Below, in pieces: positions 55,126 to 64,000 of a stretch of DNA of 64,000 nucleotides. The stretch's first letter is position 1. Every line of letters begins with the position of its first letter. This DNA comes from Colwellia sp. (GTDB lineage Bacteria > Pseudomonadota > Gammaproteobacteria > Enterobacterales > Alteromonadaceae): contig NZ_JABSPA010000002.1 in the NCBI RefSeq assembly GCF_013214175.1, positions 806,001 to 870,000 of the forward strand, given 5' to 3'. Made by a program: the position numbers and the translations under genes. The notes under the pieces are model-generated. The model saw only the letters and a list, made by a program, of their open reading frames with translations, made no database searches and was not told the origin of the DNA.

Positions 55126-56130
55126 TTACTTATGTTGTTTAAACCAAGCAAGGCTCTGATTTAAGGCGCTGTTTCTATAATCATCTACTTCAAAGAATAA
55201 TTCGTGCAAGGCGCCATCAAGCCTACTTGGTATTCCCTTGGGGCAAGATTGCGGTTGTAAGGCATGTAACTGCTGACAAAAATCATCTTGTGCTCGTTGG
55301 CAAACTACAATGTCGTCACCTGCTTGCAACAGTAATATCGGCGTCTTAAGTTGAGCTAGCTGAGTGAAAATCTGCTTTTGTGCTGCTATGCCCTCTGCTA
55401 ACCAATGGCTAGTGACTCCGCCAAGTTGAATGCTCTTGTTATTCTTGTATAAGTTGATAAATATTTGGTAGCGCTGCACTGAGTGAGTTAGCCTATTATG
55501 GTCAAAACTGACTGGTGAGTAGTCTTTTTGAGCGAAAAAATACCAAGGGTTATTACTGATTAAGTTATTGAGTGCTAGTTTGACCGCTATCATCATTTCA
55601 GCGATGGCCGTTGGTAATAGCCCTGAATTGAATCCCAACATAGGTGATGAGATTACTGCTGCTTTAATGGCATTGCTTGAATCTTGCATAAAGCGAGTGG
55701 CAATGGCAGCACCCATGGAATGAGCTAATAGGTAGGGTTTATCGGAACAGTGCTGAGTTACAATATTTTCAATGAAATATCGTAAATCCTCTACGTAGTG
55801 CTGAAATTTAACAACATAACCCTTGTTCAAATTGGTAAGTAATCGTCCTGATAAGCCTTGACCTCGGTGATCGATAATAAAAATACTATAGCCTTGCTGG
55901 TATAAATCAAAGGTGAGTTCTTGGTATTTTAAATAGCTTTCACATCGACCAGGTACTATGACGATTGTTGGTCGTTCAGCTTCTTGCTGAATAAACTGTG
56001 CGTAATGAATACTTACTTCATCAGTTCCTAAAAAAGAATTAAACAAGCCTTGCTGCCAGAAGGTTGTTATTTGCTCAGGCAACTTCCCTTTAAGATTTAC
56101 TTCTTGATTAAACTGTGCGGAATGGCTCAC
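55126..56130 (-). CDS. pldB: Lysophospholipase L2-like alpha/beta hydrolase
   Basis: The 334-residue hydrolase resembles PldB: IVIVPGRCESYLKYQEL, the Ser elbow LAHSMGAA, Asp in AGDDIVV and His in GALHELFFE. PldB-type enzymes cleave lysophospholipids. The start is a GTG with AGGG upstream. It converges on fieF. Confidence 0.88.
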   Translation of the reverse strand: MSHSAQFNQEVNLKGKLPEQITTFWQQGLFNSFLGTDEVSIHYAQFIQQEAERPTIVIVPGRCESYLKYQELTFDLYQQGYSIFIIDHRGQGLSGRLLTNLNKGYVVKFQHYVEDLRYFIENIVTQHCSDKPYLLAHSMGAAIATRFMQDSSNAIKAAVISSPMLGFNSGLLPTAIAEMMIAVKLALNNLISNNPWYFFAQKDYSPVSFDHNRLTHSVQRYQIFINLYKNNKSIQLGGVTSHWLAEGIAAQKQIFTQLAQLKTPILLLQAGDDIVVCQRAQDDFCQQLHALQPQSCPKGIPSRLDGALHELFFEVDDYRNSALNQSLAWFKQHK

Positions 56131-56237
56131 GTAGAAACCCTATAAGTAGATAAACAGTAATGATTACTGAACAGTATAATTGATATTACTCGGGGTGAAG
56201 CAGGATTTACTCTAAATTTTACTATGAAATATGCAAA

Positions 56238-58391
56238 TTATGCATGCAAGCTAAAAGAGAATATTTTACTCATTTTACTTTCAATTGTGCGGTTGTTTTT
56301 TGTTGCGGGACTAAAGCGCCATTTCCGAATTGCTGAGCGGATAGCCGATTTGAAATAGATAAGTTTACTCTGCGGACTAAAATTAATATCTTTTACTTTA
56401 CCATAACGATCGATGGTGAAATTTACCTTCACTTCCATCTCAATGCCACGACGTTTAGCTAGGCTTGGATAAACTGGGCTGATTGAGTTCAACAACTTAG
56501 CTTCATGTGAACTTGGTGCTTCTATGGCTGTTTGGTTAGAGGAAACAGCTAATTCATTTACTTTGTTTATCACACTAGTTATTGAATTAAGAGCGTGTGA
56601 GGCGACATATAGATCATTTTGTCGGGCTAACTGGTCGATCTCTTGGCGATATGACACGTGAGTATAAGCGCTGGTATTACTCGGCAATGCGTTATTGAAT
56701 GTCACCGGAAACTTTTTATCGAAACTTTCTATGGGGTCCAGCTTAGTAGTTATAACGGCTGACTTAAACGCTTGCTTGGCTTTCGTTATTTGGCTTGATT
56801 GAGTTAGGGTGTTCATTGTTGGCGTATATATAGTCTGCTTAGGCTCAATAATAGTCTGTGCCGATGTTTTACCTACTAAGTCACCCTTGATCTTACTTAC
56901 TTCATCATTAGCTAGGTTAAGCTGAGCTAAAGTTTGTTTTTCATTCGAGTTGTCCAGCTGTTTCTGGAATGTTACTTGCTCATAGGTAAGGGCAAGCTCA
57001 GCTGTTTTTATTTTATCCTTGCCAAACTCTTGGTTAAAGATAGGCGCTGTTTTAAGTACTGGCTCGACAGACACTTGACTCTGTATAACCGCTAAAGATT
57101 TAAGTGCCGCAGTCGTTAATTTACTGTTATTAATAAATGCTGTCTTAGTATTATTTTCATTATTAGCTATGCCGACGAGGGCAGGTTTGGCAAAGCTATT
57201 TTCACGACTTAGTAATTGCTGAGCAATTGAGTCGTTTGCCATTGTCTGTTTTTCTGCATGGCTGTTATCAAAGCCAGTTAACCTTGATTGGAATATATTT
57301 TTGCTAAGTGAATTACTTTCTTGCCATGGGAATTGATCATTTAGCTGTTGGGCGAATGGCATGGTCAGCAATTGATTTATGCTAAGTAAGGTTAATGCTA
57401 GCAAAAGGCTAATGGCAGCGAGCCATTTACTGGTGTTATTACTCGGTGCACAATGGTGATCAACAAGGCGCAGTACGCGCGCTTTTAAATCACCACCCGA
57501 TGCTGCCATTGCCATGGTTGGAATGGTGTGAAAATGGTTTTTGGCGCATAACGAGGCGGTATCCGTTAACGTGTGCGCATAGGCAATGGCATCACCACAA
57601 TGCTGTACGGCAATATCGTCACTGCAATATTCTCGTTCATTACGCATTTGTTTACCAATCCAATGCACGCTTGGATGGAAGAAAAATAATAACTCGATAA
57701 GTGTTTGTAAAAAGTTAACTAAATAATCATGACGACGAATATGAGCCAGTTCATGTAAAATAAGCATTTCAAGTTGCGCAGAATCTAAGCCAGTGACCAT
57801 GCTAGCGGGTAGTAAAACTACAGGTTTTAACCAGCCTATTGCCATAGGTACTTCGGCTTTTAATGAGATGAGTAACTTGGGCGTTTTAGTTAATTTTATC
57901 TGCTGAGCTAATTCATTAAAGCGGATGAGCAAAGCGGAAGAGGGGGAAATACTCGAATGCAAAGGTAAGTTATTTACATTTCGAACTTCAATTAAAAGCT
58001 TGCAAGCCAGTATGGTAATTGTCGTCAGCCAAAGCAATGAAAGGTAAGGCAAGGAGTGAGCTAATATTGAAGGCAGTAGTTCATGATAGCTTAATAATGC
58101 ACTTTTCTGAGTTAACTCATTGACTAAACTGGTTAACGGAATAGGGCTAAGATTACTATTAATACCTGAGCTTGTATCTGGGTACACCATGAAAAAGGTA
58201 AGTAGTGCTAGTGCTGCGTTTGAAAACATTGCCAATGTTGCCACGGCATAACGCAATATCGACTTGTTTTTATCAATAATAAATAACGCCGACTTTAGAA
58301 TGAAGGCCACCAATAAGCCTTGCCACACAAAGTGCACTAAGGTTAGCGATAAGCTATATAAAAAAGGGCTATTAAATAATTGATCAAACAT
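56238..58391 (-). CDS. M56 (BlaR1-like) membrane metallopeptidase with TonB-like C-terminus
   Basis: The protein of about 717 residues has membrane segments in the first 120 residues, an M56 zinc protease core with HELAHIRRHDYL and a further membrane helix near residue 330, a long low-complexity periplasmic region, and a C-terminal TonB-type domain (PVYPSLAKRRGIEMEVKVNFTIDRYGKVKDI, KWRFSP). BlaR1-type proteins sense a signal and cleave a BlaI repressor; a BlaI-like gene lies directly upstream. The TonB-like end in place of a penicillin-binding sensor suggests a different signal. ATG 58391 is used; TTG 58397 is in frame. Confidence 0.88.
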   Translation of the reverse strand: MFDQLFNSPFLYSLSLTLVHFVWQGLLVAFILKSALFIIDKNKSILRYAVATLAMFSNAALALLTFFMVYPDTSSGINSNLSPIPLTSLVNELTQKSALLSYHELLPSILAHSLPYLSLLWLTTITILACKLLIEVRNVNNLPLHSSISPSSALLIRFNELAQQIKLTKTPKLLISLKAEVPMAIGWLKPVVLLPASMVTGLDSAQLEMLILHELAHIRRHDYLVNFLQTLIELLFFFHPSVHWIGKQMRNEREYCSDDIAVQHCGDAIAYAHTLTDTASLCAKNHFHTIPTMAMAASGGDLKARVLRLVDHHCAPSNNTSKWLAAISLLLALTLLSINQLLTMPFAQQLNDQFPWQESNSLSKNIFQSRLTGFDNSHAEKQTMANDSIAQQLLSRENSFAKPALVGIANNENNTKTAFINNSKLTTAALKSLAVIQSQVSVEPVLKTAPIFNQEFGKDKIKTAELALTYEQVTFQKQLDNSNEKQTLAQLNLANDEVSKIKGDLVGKTSAQTIIEPKQTIYTPTMNTLTQSSQITKAKQAFKSAVITTKLDPIESFDKKFPVTFNNALPSNTSAYTHVSYRQEIDQLARQNDLYVASHALNSITSVINKVNELAVSSNQTAIEAPSSHEAKLLNSISPVYPSLAKRRGIEMEVKVNFTIDRYGKVKDINFSPQSKLIYFKSAIRSAIRKWRFSPATKNNRTIESKMSKIFSFSLHA

Positions 58392-58409
58392 AGTCAAAGT
58401 AGAGTTGTA

Positions 58410-58790
58410 CTATTTTTCTAATGAATTTAGCAGCTGACGAATATCATTAATTTCTTCAGTGCTGGTTGAGTCATCAATAGCGCGCATTACCAGTTTAGAG
58501 GTAGAGCCACCAAAGGCTTTTGTGATTAAATCTCTGATAAGTGATGTTTGCGTTTGTGTTTGGCTATTTGCCGCAGCATAAACATGAGCTCGATTGCTTT
58601 CATCACGAATGACTAATGTCTTTTCATGCATTATTTGTAATATTTTCAAAACGGTGGTGTAACCAGTTTTTTGCGTCGAACTAACAACATCATGAACCTG
58701 TCTTACAGTAGCGGGACCCATTTTCCAAAGAACATTGAGTAATGTTAACTCTGCTTCTGTGGGCTTCAGAGTAGATTTATCATGCGCCAT
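58410..58790 (-). CDS. BlaI/MecI/CopY-family repressor
   Basis: The 126-residue winged-helix repressor has the BlaI pattern LKPTEAELTLLNVLWKMGPATVRQVHDVV and TGYTTVLKILQIMHEKTLVIRDE, with a short dimerisation tail. Members are cleaved by BlaR1-like proteases to release their operators. It is followed 18 bases later by such a protease gene. GGAAG lies five bases before ATG 58790. A nested palindrome at 58841-58878 may be its operator. Confidence 0.9.
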   Translation of the reverse strand: MAHDKSTLKPTEAELTLLNVLWKMGPATVRQVHDVVSSTQKTGYTTVLKILQIMHEKTLVIRDESNRAHVYAAANSQTQTQTSLIRDLITKAFGGSTSKLVMRAIDDSTSTEEINDIRQLLNSLEK

Positions 58791-58840
58791 GTACACTTCC
58801 TTTTTTGATGTTTTTTATCAGGCTAACTATTATTATAATA

Positions 58841-58878
58841 CTTAGACAAGTTACGAACTTAATCGTATTTTGTCTAAG
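58841..58878. promoter_or_regulatory. Candidate operator palindromes upstream of the repressor gene
   Basis: CTTAGACAA at 58841-58849 is exactly inverted as TTGTCTAAG at 58870-58878, and AAGTT-ACG-AACTT (58848-58860) lies inside. The position about 50-90 bases upstream of the BlaI-like start suits autoregulation, but the sequence is not the TACA-TGTA of classical BlaI sites. Confidence 0.5.
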
Positions 58879-58942
58879 CTTATATCGAGTACACTAAATG
58901 AGCAACCGTTTTGTTGCTTGGTATTCGTACTGAGTAAATAGT

Positions 58943-59836
58943 CTATTTTTCCGTCGTATCTAATGAAGCATAGAGTTCGCCAAGGCGGGTGACTGTGCCA
59001 GAACCAGCATTTACTGCAAATTCACTCAACATTTTTGGAGCGAAGGTGCTAACTACCGTTGAACCCAGCTTAAAGCGACCCATTTCGTCACCTTTTTCAA
59101 AAGTAATAGCATCAACGCCTTCTTTAGGGTATTGCCATCTGAAGATGTCTTTGCCTGCAGGAGGTGTAATAGTACCCGCCCATGTAGTTTCAATGCTGGC
59201 AACTATTGTTGCGCCGACCAAGACCATAGCAAGCTCGCCAAATTGGGTATCAAAAATAGCAACAACACGTTCATTGCGGGCAAAAAGATCGGGTACATTT
59301 GCAGCCGTTAGCGGGTTGACGGAAAACAACTCTCCGGGAATATAAATCATTTCACGTAATGTGGCTGCCATTGGCATGTGAATGCGATGGTAATCTTTTG
59401 GGGCAAGATAAATGCAAGAGAACTTACCGCCTTGAAAAGGTGCTGCTGTTGCGGCATCACCGCCCAACAATGAGGTTAAACTGTAATTGAAACCTTTTGC
59501 TTGGATAAGTTGACCGTCAACAATATCACCCTGTTGGCTAATCGCCCCATCTACTGGATAGCATATAGCATTGTTATCATCATCAATGGTTCGTGCACCC
59601 TCTGCTAATTCGCGGGTGAAAAAGTTATTAAAGGTATTAAAGTCACTGGCTTTTTTTAGTTTCGCTTCACCCATGTTGATGCCGTATGCCTTAATAAACA
59701 TATTAATAAGTTTAGTGGTTAACCAACCCATTTTTGCCGCAGCTAACTTGCCAACTAAACGTGAAATAGCGTGTTTAGGCATAATGTATTGCAAGGCAAT
59801 TTTAATTTTATCGCTAATATTATTTTTTGAAGACAC
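58943..59836 (-). CDS. psd: Phosphatidylserine decarboxylase proenzyme
   Basis: The 297-residue inner-membrane enzyme makes phosphatidylethanolamine. The self-cleavage motif LGST (FKLGSTVV) that forms the pyruvoyl group is present near the C-terminus, as are [11 protein letters not shown] and [14 protein letters not shown] at 59834-59836 is the start, with AAGGA before it; the ATG nearby is out of frame. It lies ten bases after rsgA, so the two form an operon. Confidence 0.95.
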   Translation of the reverse strand: MSSKNNISDKIKIALQYIMPKHAISRLVGKLAAAKMGWLTTKLINMFIKAYGINMGEAKLKKASDFNTFNNFFTRELAEGARTIDDDNNAICYPVDGAISQQGDIVDGQLIQAKGFNYSLTSLLGGDAATAAPFQGGKFSCIYLAPKDYHRIHMPMAATLREMIYIPGELFSVNPLTAANVPDLFARNERVVAIFDTQFGELAMVLVGATIVASIETTWAGTITPPAGKDIFRWQYPKEGVDAITFEKGDEMGRFKLGSTVVSTFAPKMLSEFAVNAGSGTVTRLGELYASLDTTEK

Positions 59837-59846
59837 TCATTTTTCC

Positions 59847-60905
59847 TTAATTATTAAAACGCGAGGTTAATTTATTATCATTGAGGCTGGCTAAGATACG
59901 CTGAAAGCTTGCTAAGCGAGCAGGGCTGATTTTGTCATTCTTTCCTGCTGCAATTAGAGCACAACCTGGATCGCTCTGATGTTTACAGTCTCTAAATTTA
60001 CATAGGCCAAGAAAATCTGAAAATTCGATAAAACCATGACAAACTTGTTTAGGTGTTAAATGCCATAAACCAAACTCTCGTATACCAGGGGAGTCAATTA
60101 AATCGCCACCCTCCATAAAGTGATATAAACGTGCCACTGTGGTGGTATGTTGTCCTAAACCTGAATTTTCTGAGACTTCTTTTGTTAAAATCCCTAGTTC
60201 AGGCATTAACGCATTAACTAAGGTTGATTTCCCCACGCCTGACTGACCAACAAAAATACTGGTATGTTGCGCCAGCTGCAGTTTAAGCTCATTTATGCCT
60301 TCACGTGATTTACTACTGGCATAAAGCACTTGATAGCCAATATCTTGATATATTTGTAATTGCTTCTTGATCGCTGCTTGTTCGTCTGTGGAGATACTGT
60401 CTAACAAATCAGTTTTGTTAAGCACTATCACTGGAGTAATACCAGTTTGCTCGGCAGCGACTAAATAGCGGTCAATAATATCACTGTTAAATACGGGTAA
60501 TACCGAAGAGACAATTAAAATTTGGCTGATATTAGCAGCAATGGGTTTAACACCGTCATAAACATCCGGGCGACTTAAAACAGAATCACGCTCATGTACT
60601 GCTTCAATAATGCCGGTAATGCTATGCTGGGTTTCATTTCCAAGACGCCACAGCACTTTATCTCCACATACAAGAGAGGAAATAGAGCGGCGTAAATTAC
60701 AGCGGAATATTTCACCTTGGTTATTTTCGACATCGGCGTGCTGGCCAAATCGACTAATAATGGTCCCTTGCTCTGGAGCTCCTAGGTCGCCATCATCCCA
60801 CTGCACTTTATCTTTACCTTTAGTGCTTTTGCCTTGTAGCCTTTTATCATGATTGGCTTTAATTCGCCTTTGTTGACCTTCGGTCAATTTTTTTGTTTTA
60901 GCCAT
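59847..60905 (-). CDS. rsgA: Ribosome small-subunit-dependent GTPase RsgA
   Basis: The 352-residue circularly permuted GTPase helps 30S maturation. The motif order is G4 (VLNKTDLLDS), G1 (GQSGVGKSTL), then G3 (DSPGIREFGL), after an N-terminal OB-fold, with a C-terminal zinc site (CKFRDCKHQSDPGC). A basic N-terminus (KKLTEGQQRRIKANHDKR) is usual. It is divergent from orn. Confidence 0.95.
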   Translation of the reverse strand: MAKTKKLTEGQQRRIKANHDKRLQGKSTKGKDKVQWDDGDLGAPEQGTIISRFGQHADVENNQGEIFRCNLRRSISSLVCGDKVLWRLGNETQHSITGIIEAVHERDSVLSRPDVYDGVKPIAANISQILIVSSVLPVFNSDIIDRYLVAAEQTGITPVIVLNKTDLLDSISTDEQAAIKKQLQIYQDIGYQVLYASSKSREGINELKLQLAQHTSIFVGQSGVGKSTLVNALMPELGILTKEVSENSGLGQHTTTVARLYHFMEGGDLIDSPGIREFGLWHLTPKQVCHGFIEFSDFLGLCKFRDCKHQSDPGCALIAAGKNDKISPARLASFQRILASLNDNKLTSRFNN

Positions 60906-61003
60906 GTTAATTATTCATACTATTTAATTTGATCCAACTTAGTTCTGGCGTATTATACTAACAATAATATATGAATGCTTGTGCATTTTTTTAAGGGAAC
61001 TTT

Positions 61004-61549
61004 ATGGCGGGTAATGACAGTAATTTAATTTGGCTTGATTTAGAAATGACGGGGCTTGAGCCTGAGGGTGATGTTATTTTAGAGATCGCTATCATTATCA
61101 CTGATAGTCATTTGAATATCTTAGCGCAAGGGCCAATATTTGCCATCAGTCAAAGTGATGAAGTGCTAGATAATATGAACCAGTGGTGTATTGAACATCA
61201 TGGTAAGTCAGGGCTTACGCAAAGATGTCGTGATAGCGAGGTCAGCTTGACAGAGGCAACTCAGCAAAGTTTGGCTTTTGTGCAAGAATGGGTACCTCAA
61301 GGCAAGTCTCCTATGTGCGGCAACAGTATCGGGCAAGATAGACGCTTTATTAATAAATATATGCCTGACTTTGAAGATCATTTTCATTACCGTAATTTAG
61401 ATGTCAGTACGATAAAAGAGCTGGCAAGGCGTTGGAAACCAGAAGTGCTAGACTCAGTGGTTAAAACTGGCGCGCATTTAGCACTCGATGATATTAAAGA
61501 GTCTATTGCCGAGTTAAAAGTTTATAGAGAGCTATTTTTCAAACTATAA
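61004..61549 (+). CDS. orn: Oligoribonuclease
   Basis: The 181-residue 3'-5' exoribonuclease degrades very short RNA, including pGpG from c-di-GMP turnover. The DEDDh residues are visible: [21 protein letters not shown] and [19 protein letters not shown] precedes the ATG. It is essential in many gammaproteobacteria and adjoins rsgA-psd as in E. coli. Confidence 0.95.
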   Translation: MAGNDSNLIWLDLEMTGLEPEGDVILEIAIIITDSHLNILAQGPIFAISQSDEVLDNMNQWCIEHHGKSGLTQRCRDSEVSLTEATQQSLAFVQEWVPQGKSPMCGNSIGQDRRFINKYMPDFEDHFHYRNLDVSTIKELARRWKPEVLDSVVKTGAHLALDDIKESIAELKVYRELFFKL

Positions 61550-61651
61550 CTATCCCCTTAGCCCTAGAGCTAACAATAAAGATACAAAAATTAAGGCACG
61601 AAAAATAATATAACGTTATTATCGTGCCATCTTCCTATTTGAGTAATTCCA

Positions 61652-63427
61652 ATGAAAACTATAATCACTTGCCTAGTGCTTTTTGTGCTGAGCATTTGCC
61701 TAATCAATGCCAGCCAAGCCGCGAATGTAGATCATAATAGCGAAAATCAACAATTAGCTATTATTATTCAAATACATGAAGAATTTTATCTACAATCAAG
61801 CCCTTTTAATCAGCCTGAGGTTGGTGGAAATAATGCTAAATTACCAAACCTATCAGCAGATACATTATTAACACACTACCAACAGCGTTTAGCTATATAT
61901 CAGCAATTAATGGCCTTAGATGATGAAAAATTAACACAAGATAATCAGATTAATTTATCAGTTCTTAGCTACAGCCTAAAAAATCAGTTAGATAATTACA
62001 CTAACAAAGAGCACTTCATGCCACTTACGGCCGAGTCAGGCTTTCATGTTTGGATAGCAAGTATTTCCACGAAAGGTGATTTTAAAAAATTTGTCGATTA
62101 CCAAGATTATTTAGCACGTCTAGCTGCCTTACCAAACTATTTTTTACAGCAAACTCACTGGATGAAAGAAGGGCTTAAACAAGGAATTAGCCAACCTAAA
62201 ATAGTTCTTGAGGGCTTCGAGCAATCTATCTCGGCCTTTATTAAAGAAGATGTCACTAAGAGTGGCTACTATAAACCGTTTGATAAAATGTCTGCTTTTA
62301 TTAGCTTAAGCCAGCAAAAAGAATTACAAAGACAAGCTAAGCATGTGTTAAGCACTAAAGTTATGCCCGCATATAAAGCTTATTATGACTTTATGGTTAA
62401 TGAGTACCAACCTAATGCTCGAGATAATATTGCCGCTAGTTCACTGCCTAATGGCGACGCTTATTATCAAAACAGATTAGTACATTATACCACCTTGCCT
62501 ATGACCGCAGTGCAAGTGCATCAACAAGGCCTTGTGGAAGTAAAGCGTATTCGTGGAGAAATGGAAGCTATTATTGAGCAAGTTGACTTTGATGGGGATT
62601 TTGCTGAGTTTGTACAATTTCTACGTAGCGACCCTCAATTTTATGCAAGCACAGCAACTGAGCTATTAAAAGAGGCATCTTTTATTGCTAAAAAAATGGA
62701 TGCTAAATTACCATCGCTCTTTAAAACACTACCAAGAACGCCTTATGGTGTTATGGCAGTGCCGGCTAATATTGCTCCCAAATACACTACTGGCAGATAT
62801 GCAGGTTCATCTCGTGATGATCAGCCAGGTAATTACTGGGTAAATACTTATAGACTTGACCGACGACCACTTTATGTTTTAACAGCATTAACACTCCATG
62901 AGGCTGTGCCAGGCCATCATTTACAAATATCTTTAGCAAAAGAAATGGTTGATGTGGCAAAGTTTCGCAATCGTACTTACATTTCAGCTTTCGGTGAAGG
63001 TTGGGGCTTGTACTCTGAATACCTTGGCATCGAGGCCGGCATGTATGAAGACCCTTATCATAACTTTGGTCGCTTAACTTATGAGATGTGGCGAGCATGC
63101 CGCTTAGTTGTTGATACGGGTATGCATACTCAAGGTTGGAGTAGAGCACAAGCGATTGATTTTTTGGCGAGTAATACTGCATTGTCACTACACAATGTGA
63201 CTACAGAAATAGATCGCTATATTTCTTGGCCTGGGCAAGCACTGTCATACAAAATGGGCGAATTAACGATTAAGCGCTTACGTAATGAGGCAGAACAAGC
63301 ATTAGGAAAAGACTTTGATTTAAGAGACTTTCATGATCAATTACTCAAGCACGGCTCTATGCCATTATCTATGATGGATAAAGTTGTTATGCAATATATC
63401 CATGAGCAGGCAATAGAAAATAAATAA
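61652..63427 (+). CDS. Exported DUF885 family peptidase-like protein
   Basis: The 591-residue protein has a signal peptide (MKTIITCLVLFVLSICLINASQAA) and a DUF885 fold with zinc motif LHEAVPGHHLQ near residue 420 and AFGEGWGLYSEYLG downstream, the arrangement of thermolysin-like zinc metallopeptidases. DUF885 proteins are annotated as putative peptidases; substrate unknown. It ends the plus-strand run. An orphan riboswitch on the minus strand faces its 3' end. Confidence 0.9.
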   Translation: MKTIITCLVLFVLSICLINASQAANVDHNSENQQLAIIIQIHEEFYLQSSPFNQPEVGGNNAKLPNLSADTLLTHYQQRLAIYQQLMALDDEKLTQDNQINLSVLSYSLKNQLDNYTNKEHFMPLTAESGFHVWIASISTKGDFKKFVDYQDYLARLAALPNYFLQQTHWMKEGLKQGISQPKIVLEGFEQSISAFIKEDVTKSGYYKPFDKMSAFISLSQQKELQRQAKHVLSTKVMPAYKAYYDFMVNEYQPNARDNIAASSLPNGDAYYQNRLVHYTTLPMTAVQVHQQGLVEVKRIRGEMEAIIEQVDFDGDFAEFVQFLRSDPQFYASTATELLKEASFIAKKMDAKLPSLFKTLPRTPYGVMAVPANIAPKYTTGRYAGSSRDDQPGNYWVNTYRLDRRPLYVLTALTLHEAVPGHHLQISLAKEMVDVAKFRNRTYISAFGEGWGLYSEYLGIEAGMYEDPYHNFGRLTYEMWRACRLVVDTGMHTQGWSRAQAIDFLASNTALSLHNVTTEIDRYISWPGQALSYKMGELTIKRLRNEAEQALGKDFDLRDFHDQLLKHGSMPLSMMDKVVMQYIHEQAIENK

Positions 63428-63650
63428 TCATGCAATAACTCTTATTTATCTCAGTGAATAGTCTGGTTTATCTTAGGTAGTATTAGGCTATTCGCTTTAT
63501 TTAATGAAGTAAATATTGATAGCACACAACGGCATTACAAGTTACTTGATTGAATAATAGCGATATAATCTTATTAAATAATTTGTACAGAGTGGATGAT
63601 GTGGCTGTTCCAGAAGGGATTTAAAGGAATAAGGGAGAGGGAGCACGCAA
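63428..63650. other. Gene-free stretch beyond the DUF885 gene
   Basis: No supported gene is seen on either strand. The minus strand here is what would be transcribed downstream of the riboswitch, and only very short frames without ribosome sites are present, the longest starting with ATG near 63530 and ending after 12 codons. Confidence 0.5.
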
Positions 63651-63667
63651 AGAAAACGGAAGAAACA

Positions 63668-63707
63668 GATAGTGGATTATCGAATTAAGATAAGCCCCCA
63701 CTATATC
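63668..63707 (-). terminator. Hairpin after the riboswitch (candidate expression platform)
   Basis: On the minus strand GATATAGTGG and CCACTATC pair, extended inside by GGCTTATC and GATAATCC, and are followed by TGTTTCTTCCGTTTTC. It could be the riboswitch-controlled terminator; the tail is T-rich but not a pure run. Confidence 0.55.
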
Positions 63708-63711
63708 TAAA

Positions 63712-63793
63712 CTTGGTAGTCCCGCTATCATAGGTTTCCCTTTAGACCGGTAACTTTGCGTCTCTAACTTTCATTAGATTTGCCCTTATCAAG
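63712..63793 (-). ncRNA. c-di-GMP-I (GEMM-I) riboswitch
   Basis: Read on the minus strand, the segment contains the conserved core GGGCAAA, a hairpin with GAAAG tetraloop (UCUAAU-GAAAG-UUAGA), GACGCAAAG, then CCGGUCUAAA and AUAGCGGGACUACC. This matches the known V. cholerae Vc2 framework almost word for word in the invariant blocks. The closing P1 stem is CUUGAUAAG with CUACCAAG. It should bind c-di-GMP, and the window encodes a c-di-GMP enzyme. No gene follows on its strand. Confidence 0.9.
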
Positions 63794-63810
63794 CTGTAAA
63801 GCTCAATTTC

Positions 63811-63838
63811 ATTATAGGTTGAATTTTATAAATGTAAA
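63811..63838 (-). promoter_or_regulatory. Sigma-70 promoter of the riboswitch transcript
   Basis: On the minus strand TTTACA and a perfect TATAAT are separated by 16 bases, placing the start a few bases before the riboswitch P1 stem. Confidence 0.75.
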
Positions 63839-63933
63839 CAGAAAAGGCTACTTTTGCTTCGCTTTATAGGTTAAAAGTAGTAATAAATACTATTGGATAA
63901 CTTTCAATGGTTTGTTTTTCAATCACTAACGGT

Positions 63934-64000
63934 ATGAATATGACTAGTGCGCGGTTATTTTCCTTCATAATATTTACTTTTAAACTGCTAACACTGTCTT
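63934..64000 (+). CDS. Possible N-terminus of a cut-off plus-strand gene
   Basis: A frame starting MNMTSARLFSFIIFTFKLL looks like a signal peptide or membrane anchor and runs off the right edge. No strong ribosome site precedes it. The opposite strand also has an uninterrupted frame from the edge to a stop at 63864, so one of the two is likely not real. I cannot decide from this window. Confidence 0.3.
   Translation, partial: MNMTSARLFSFIIFTFKLLTLS

Noticed and set aside
63864..64000. Minus-strand frame entering from the right edge
   Set aside because: Open to the edge without a stop but short, no recognisable motif, and in conflict with the plus-strand signal-peptide-like frame; not enough sequence to support it.

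Overview
The window is AT-rich bacterial chromosome from a gammaproteobacterium, most likely a marine Colwellia-like member of the Alteromonadales. This is inferred from conserved gene blocks (yibQ-envC-gpmI beside yibN-grxC-secB-gpsA and trmL; psd-rsgA facing orn), from close resemblance of housekeeping proteins to enterobacterial ones, and from marine-style accessory genes: a multidomain secreted M9 collagenase, exosortase-associated enzymes, HDOD and c-di-GMP proteins. No rRNA or tRNA gene, CRISPR array, transposase or restriction system was found.

Layout. 1-2329: cut-off lipoprotein gene on the minus strand with 13 tandem 15-bp repeats and a Fur-box-like site upstream. 2870-3502: Tat-exported intradiol dioxygenase. 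4056-6717: four short plus-strand genes, each followed by an imperfect palindrome with attC architecture, which together look like an integron cassette array without an integrase. 7083-12226: small anchored protein and a large M9 collagenase carrying three pVHL-beta-like repeats and thrombospondin type 3 calcium repeats. 12329-19725: histidine kinase, sigma-54 activator, MacB-like permease, ATPase and membrane fusion protein, with a sigma-54-like promoter ahead of the export genes. 20244-24564: RsuA-like pseudouridine synthase, lipoprotein and a GAF-GAF-GGDEF-EAL protein. 24867-29332: PutA without a DNA-binding domain, plus an Lrp-type regulator. 29479-39349: two HDOD proteins, an NSS transporter, a methyltransferase, a periplasmic DNA ligase, ArfB, DUF2797 and other small genes.

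39459-45995 is a codirectional block of lipid or small-molecule enzymes: FAD oxidase, exosortase-associated N-acyltransferase, PLP decarboxylase, acyl-CoA ligase and patatin, with no exosortase nearby. 46193-55113 is mostly housekeeping (cell division, glycolysis, thiol redox, protein export, phospholipid precursor, tRNA modification, metal efflux), with a 264-bp MITE-like element between gpsA and trmL, where enterobacteria have cysE. 55126-63427 holds PldB, a BlaR1/BlaI-like pair with a TonB-like C-terminus on the peptidase, psd, rsgA, orn and a DUF885 peptidase. At 63712-63793 on the minus strand is a well-formed c-di-GMP-I riboswitch with its own promoter and terminator-like hairpin but no visible downstream gene.

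The most notable items are the integrase-less attC cassette array, the orphan c-di-GMP riboswitch, the pVHL-beta repeats in the collagenase, and the exosortase-type biosynthetic block without an exosortase. All calls come from reading the sequence; no database search was run.
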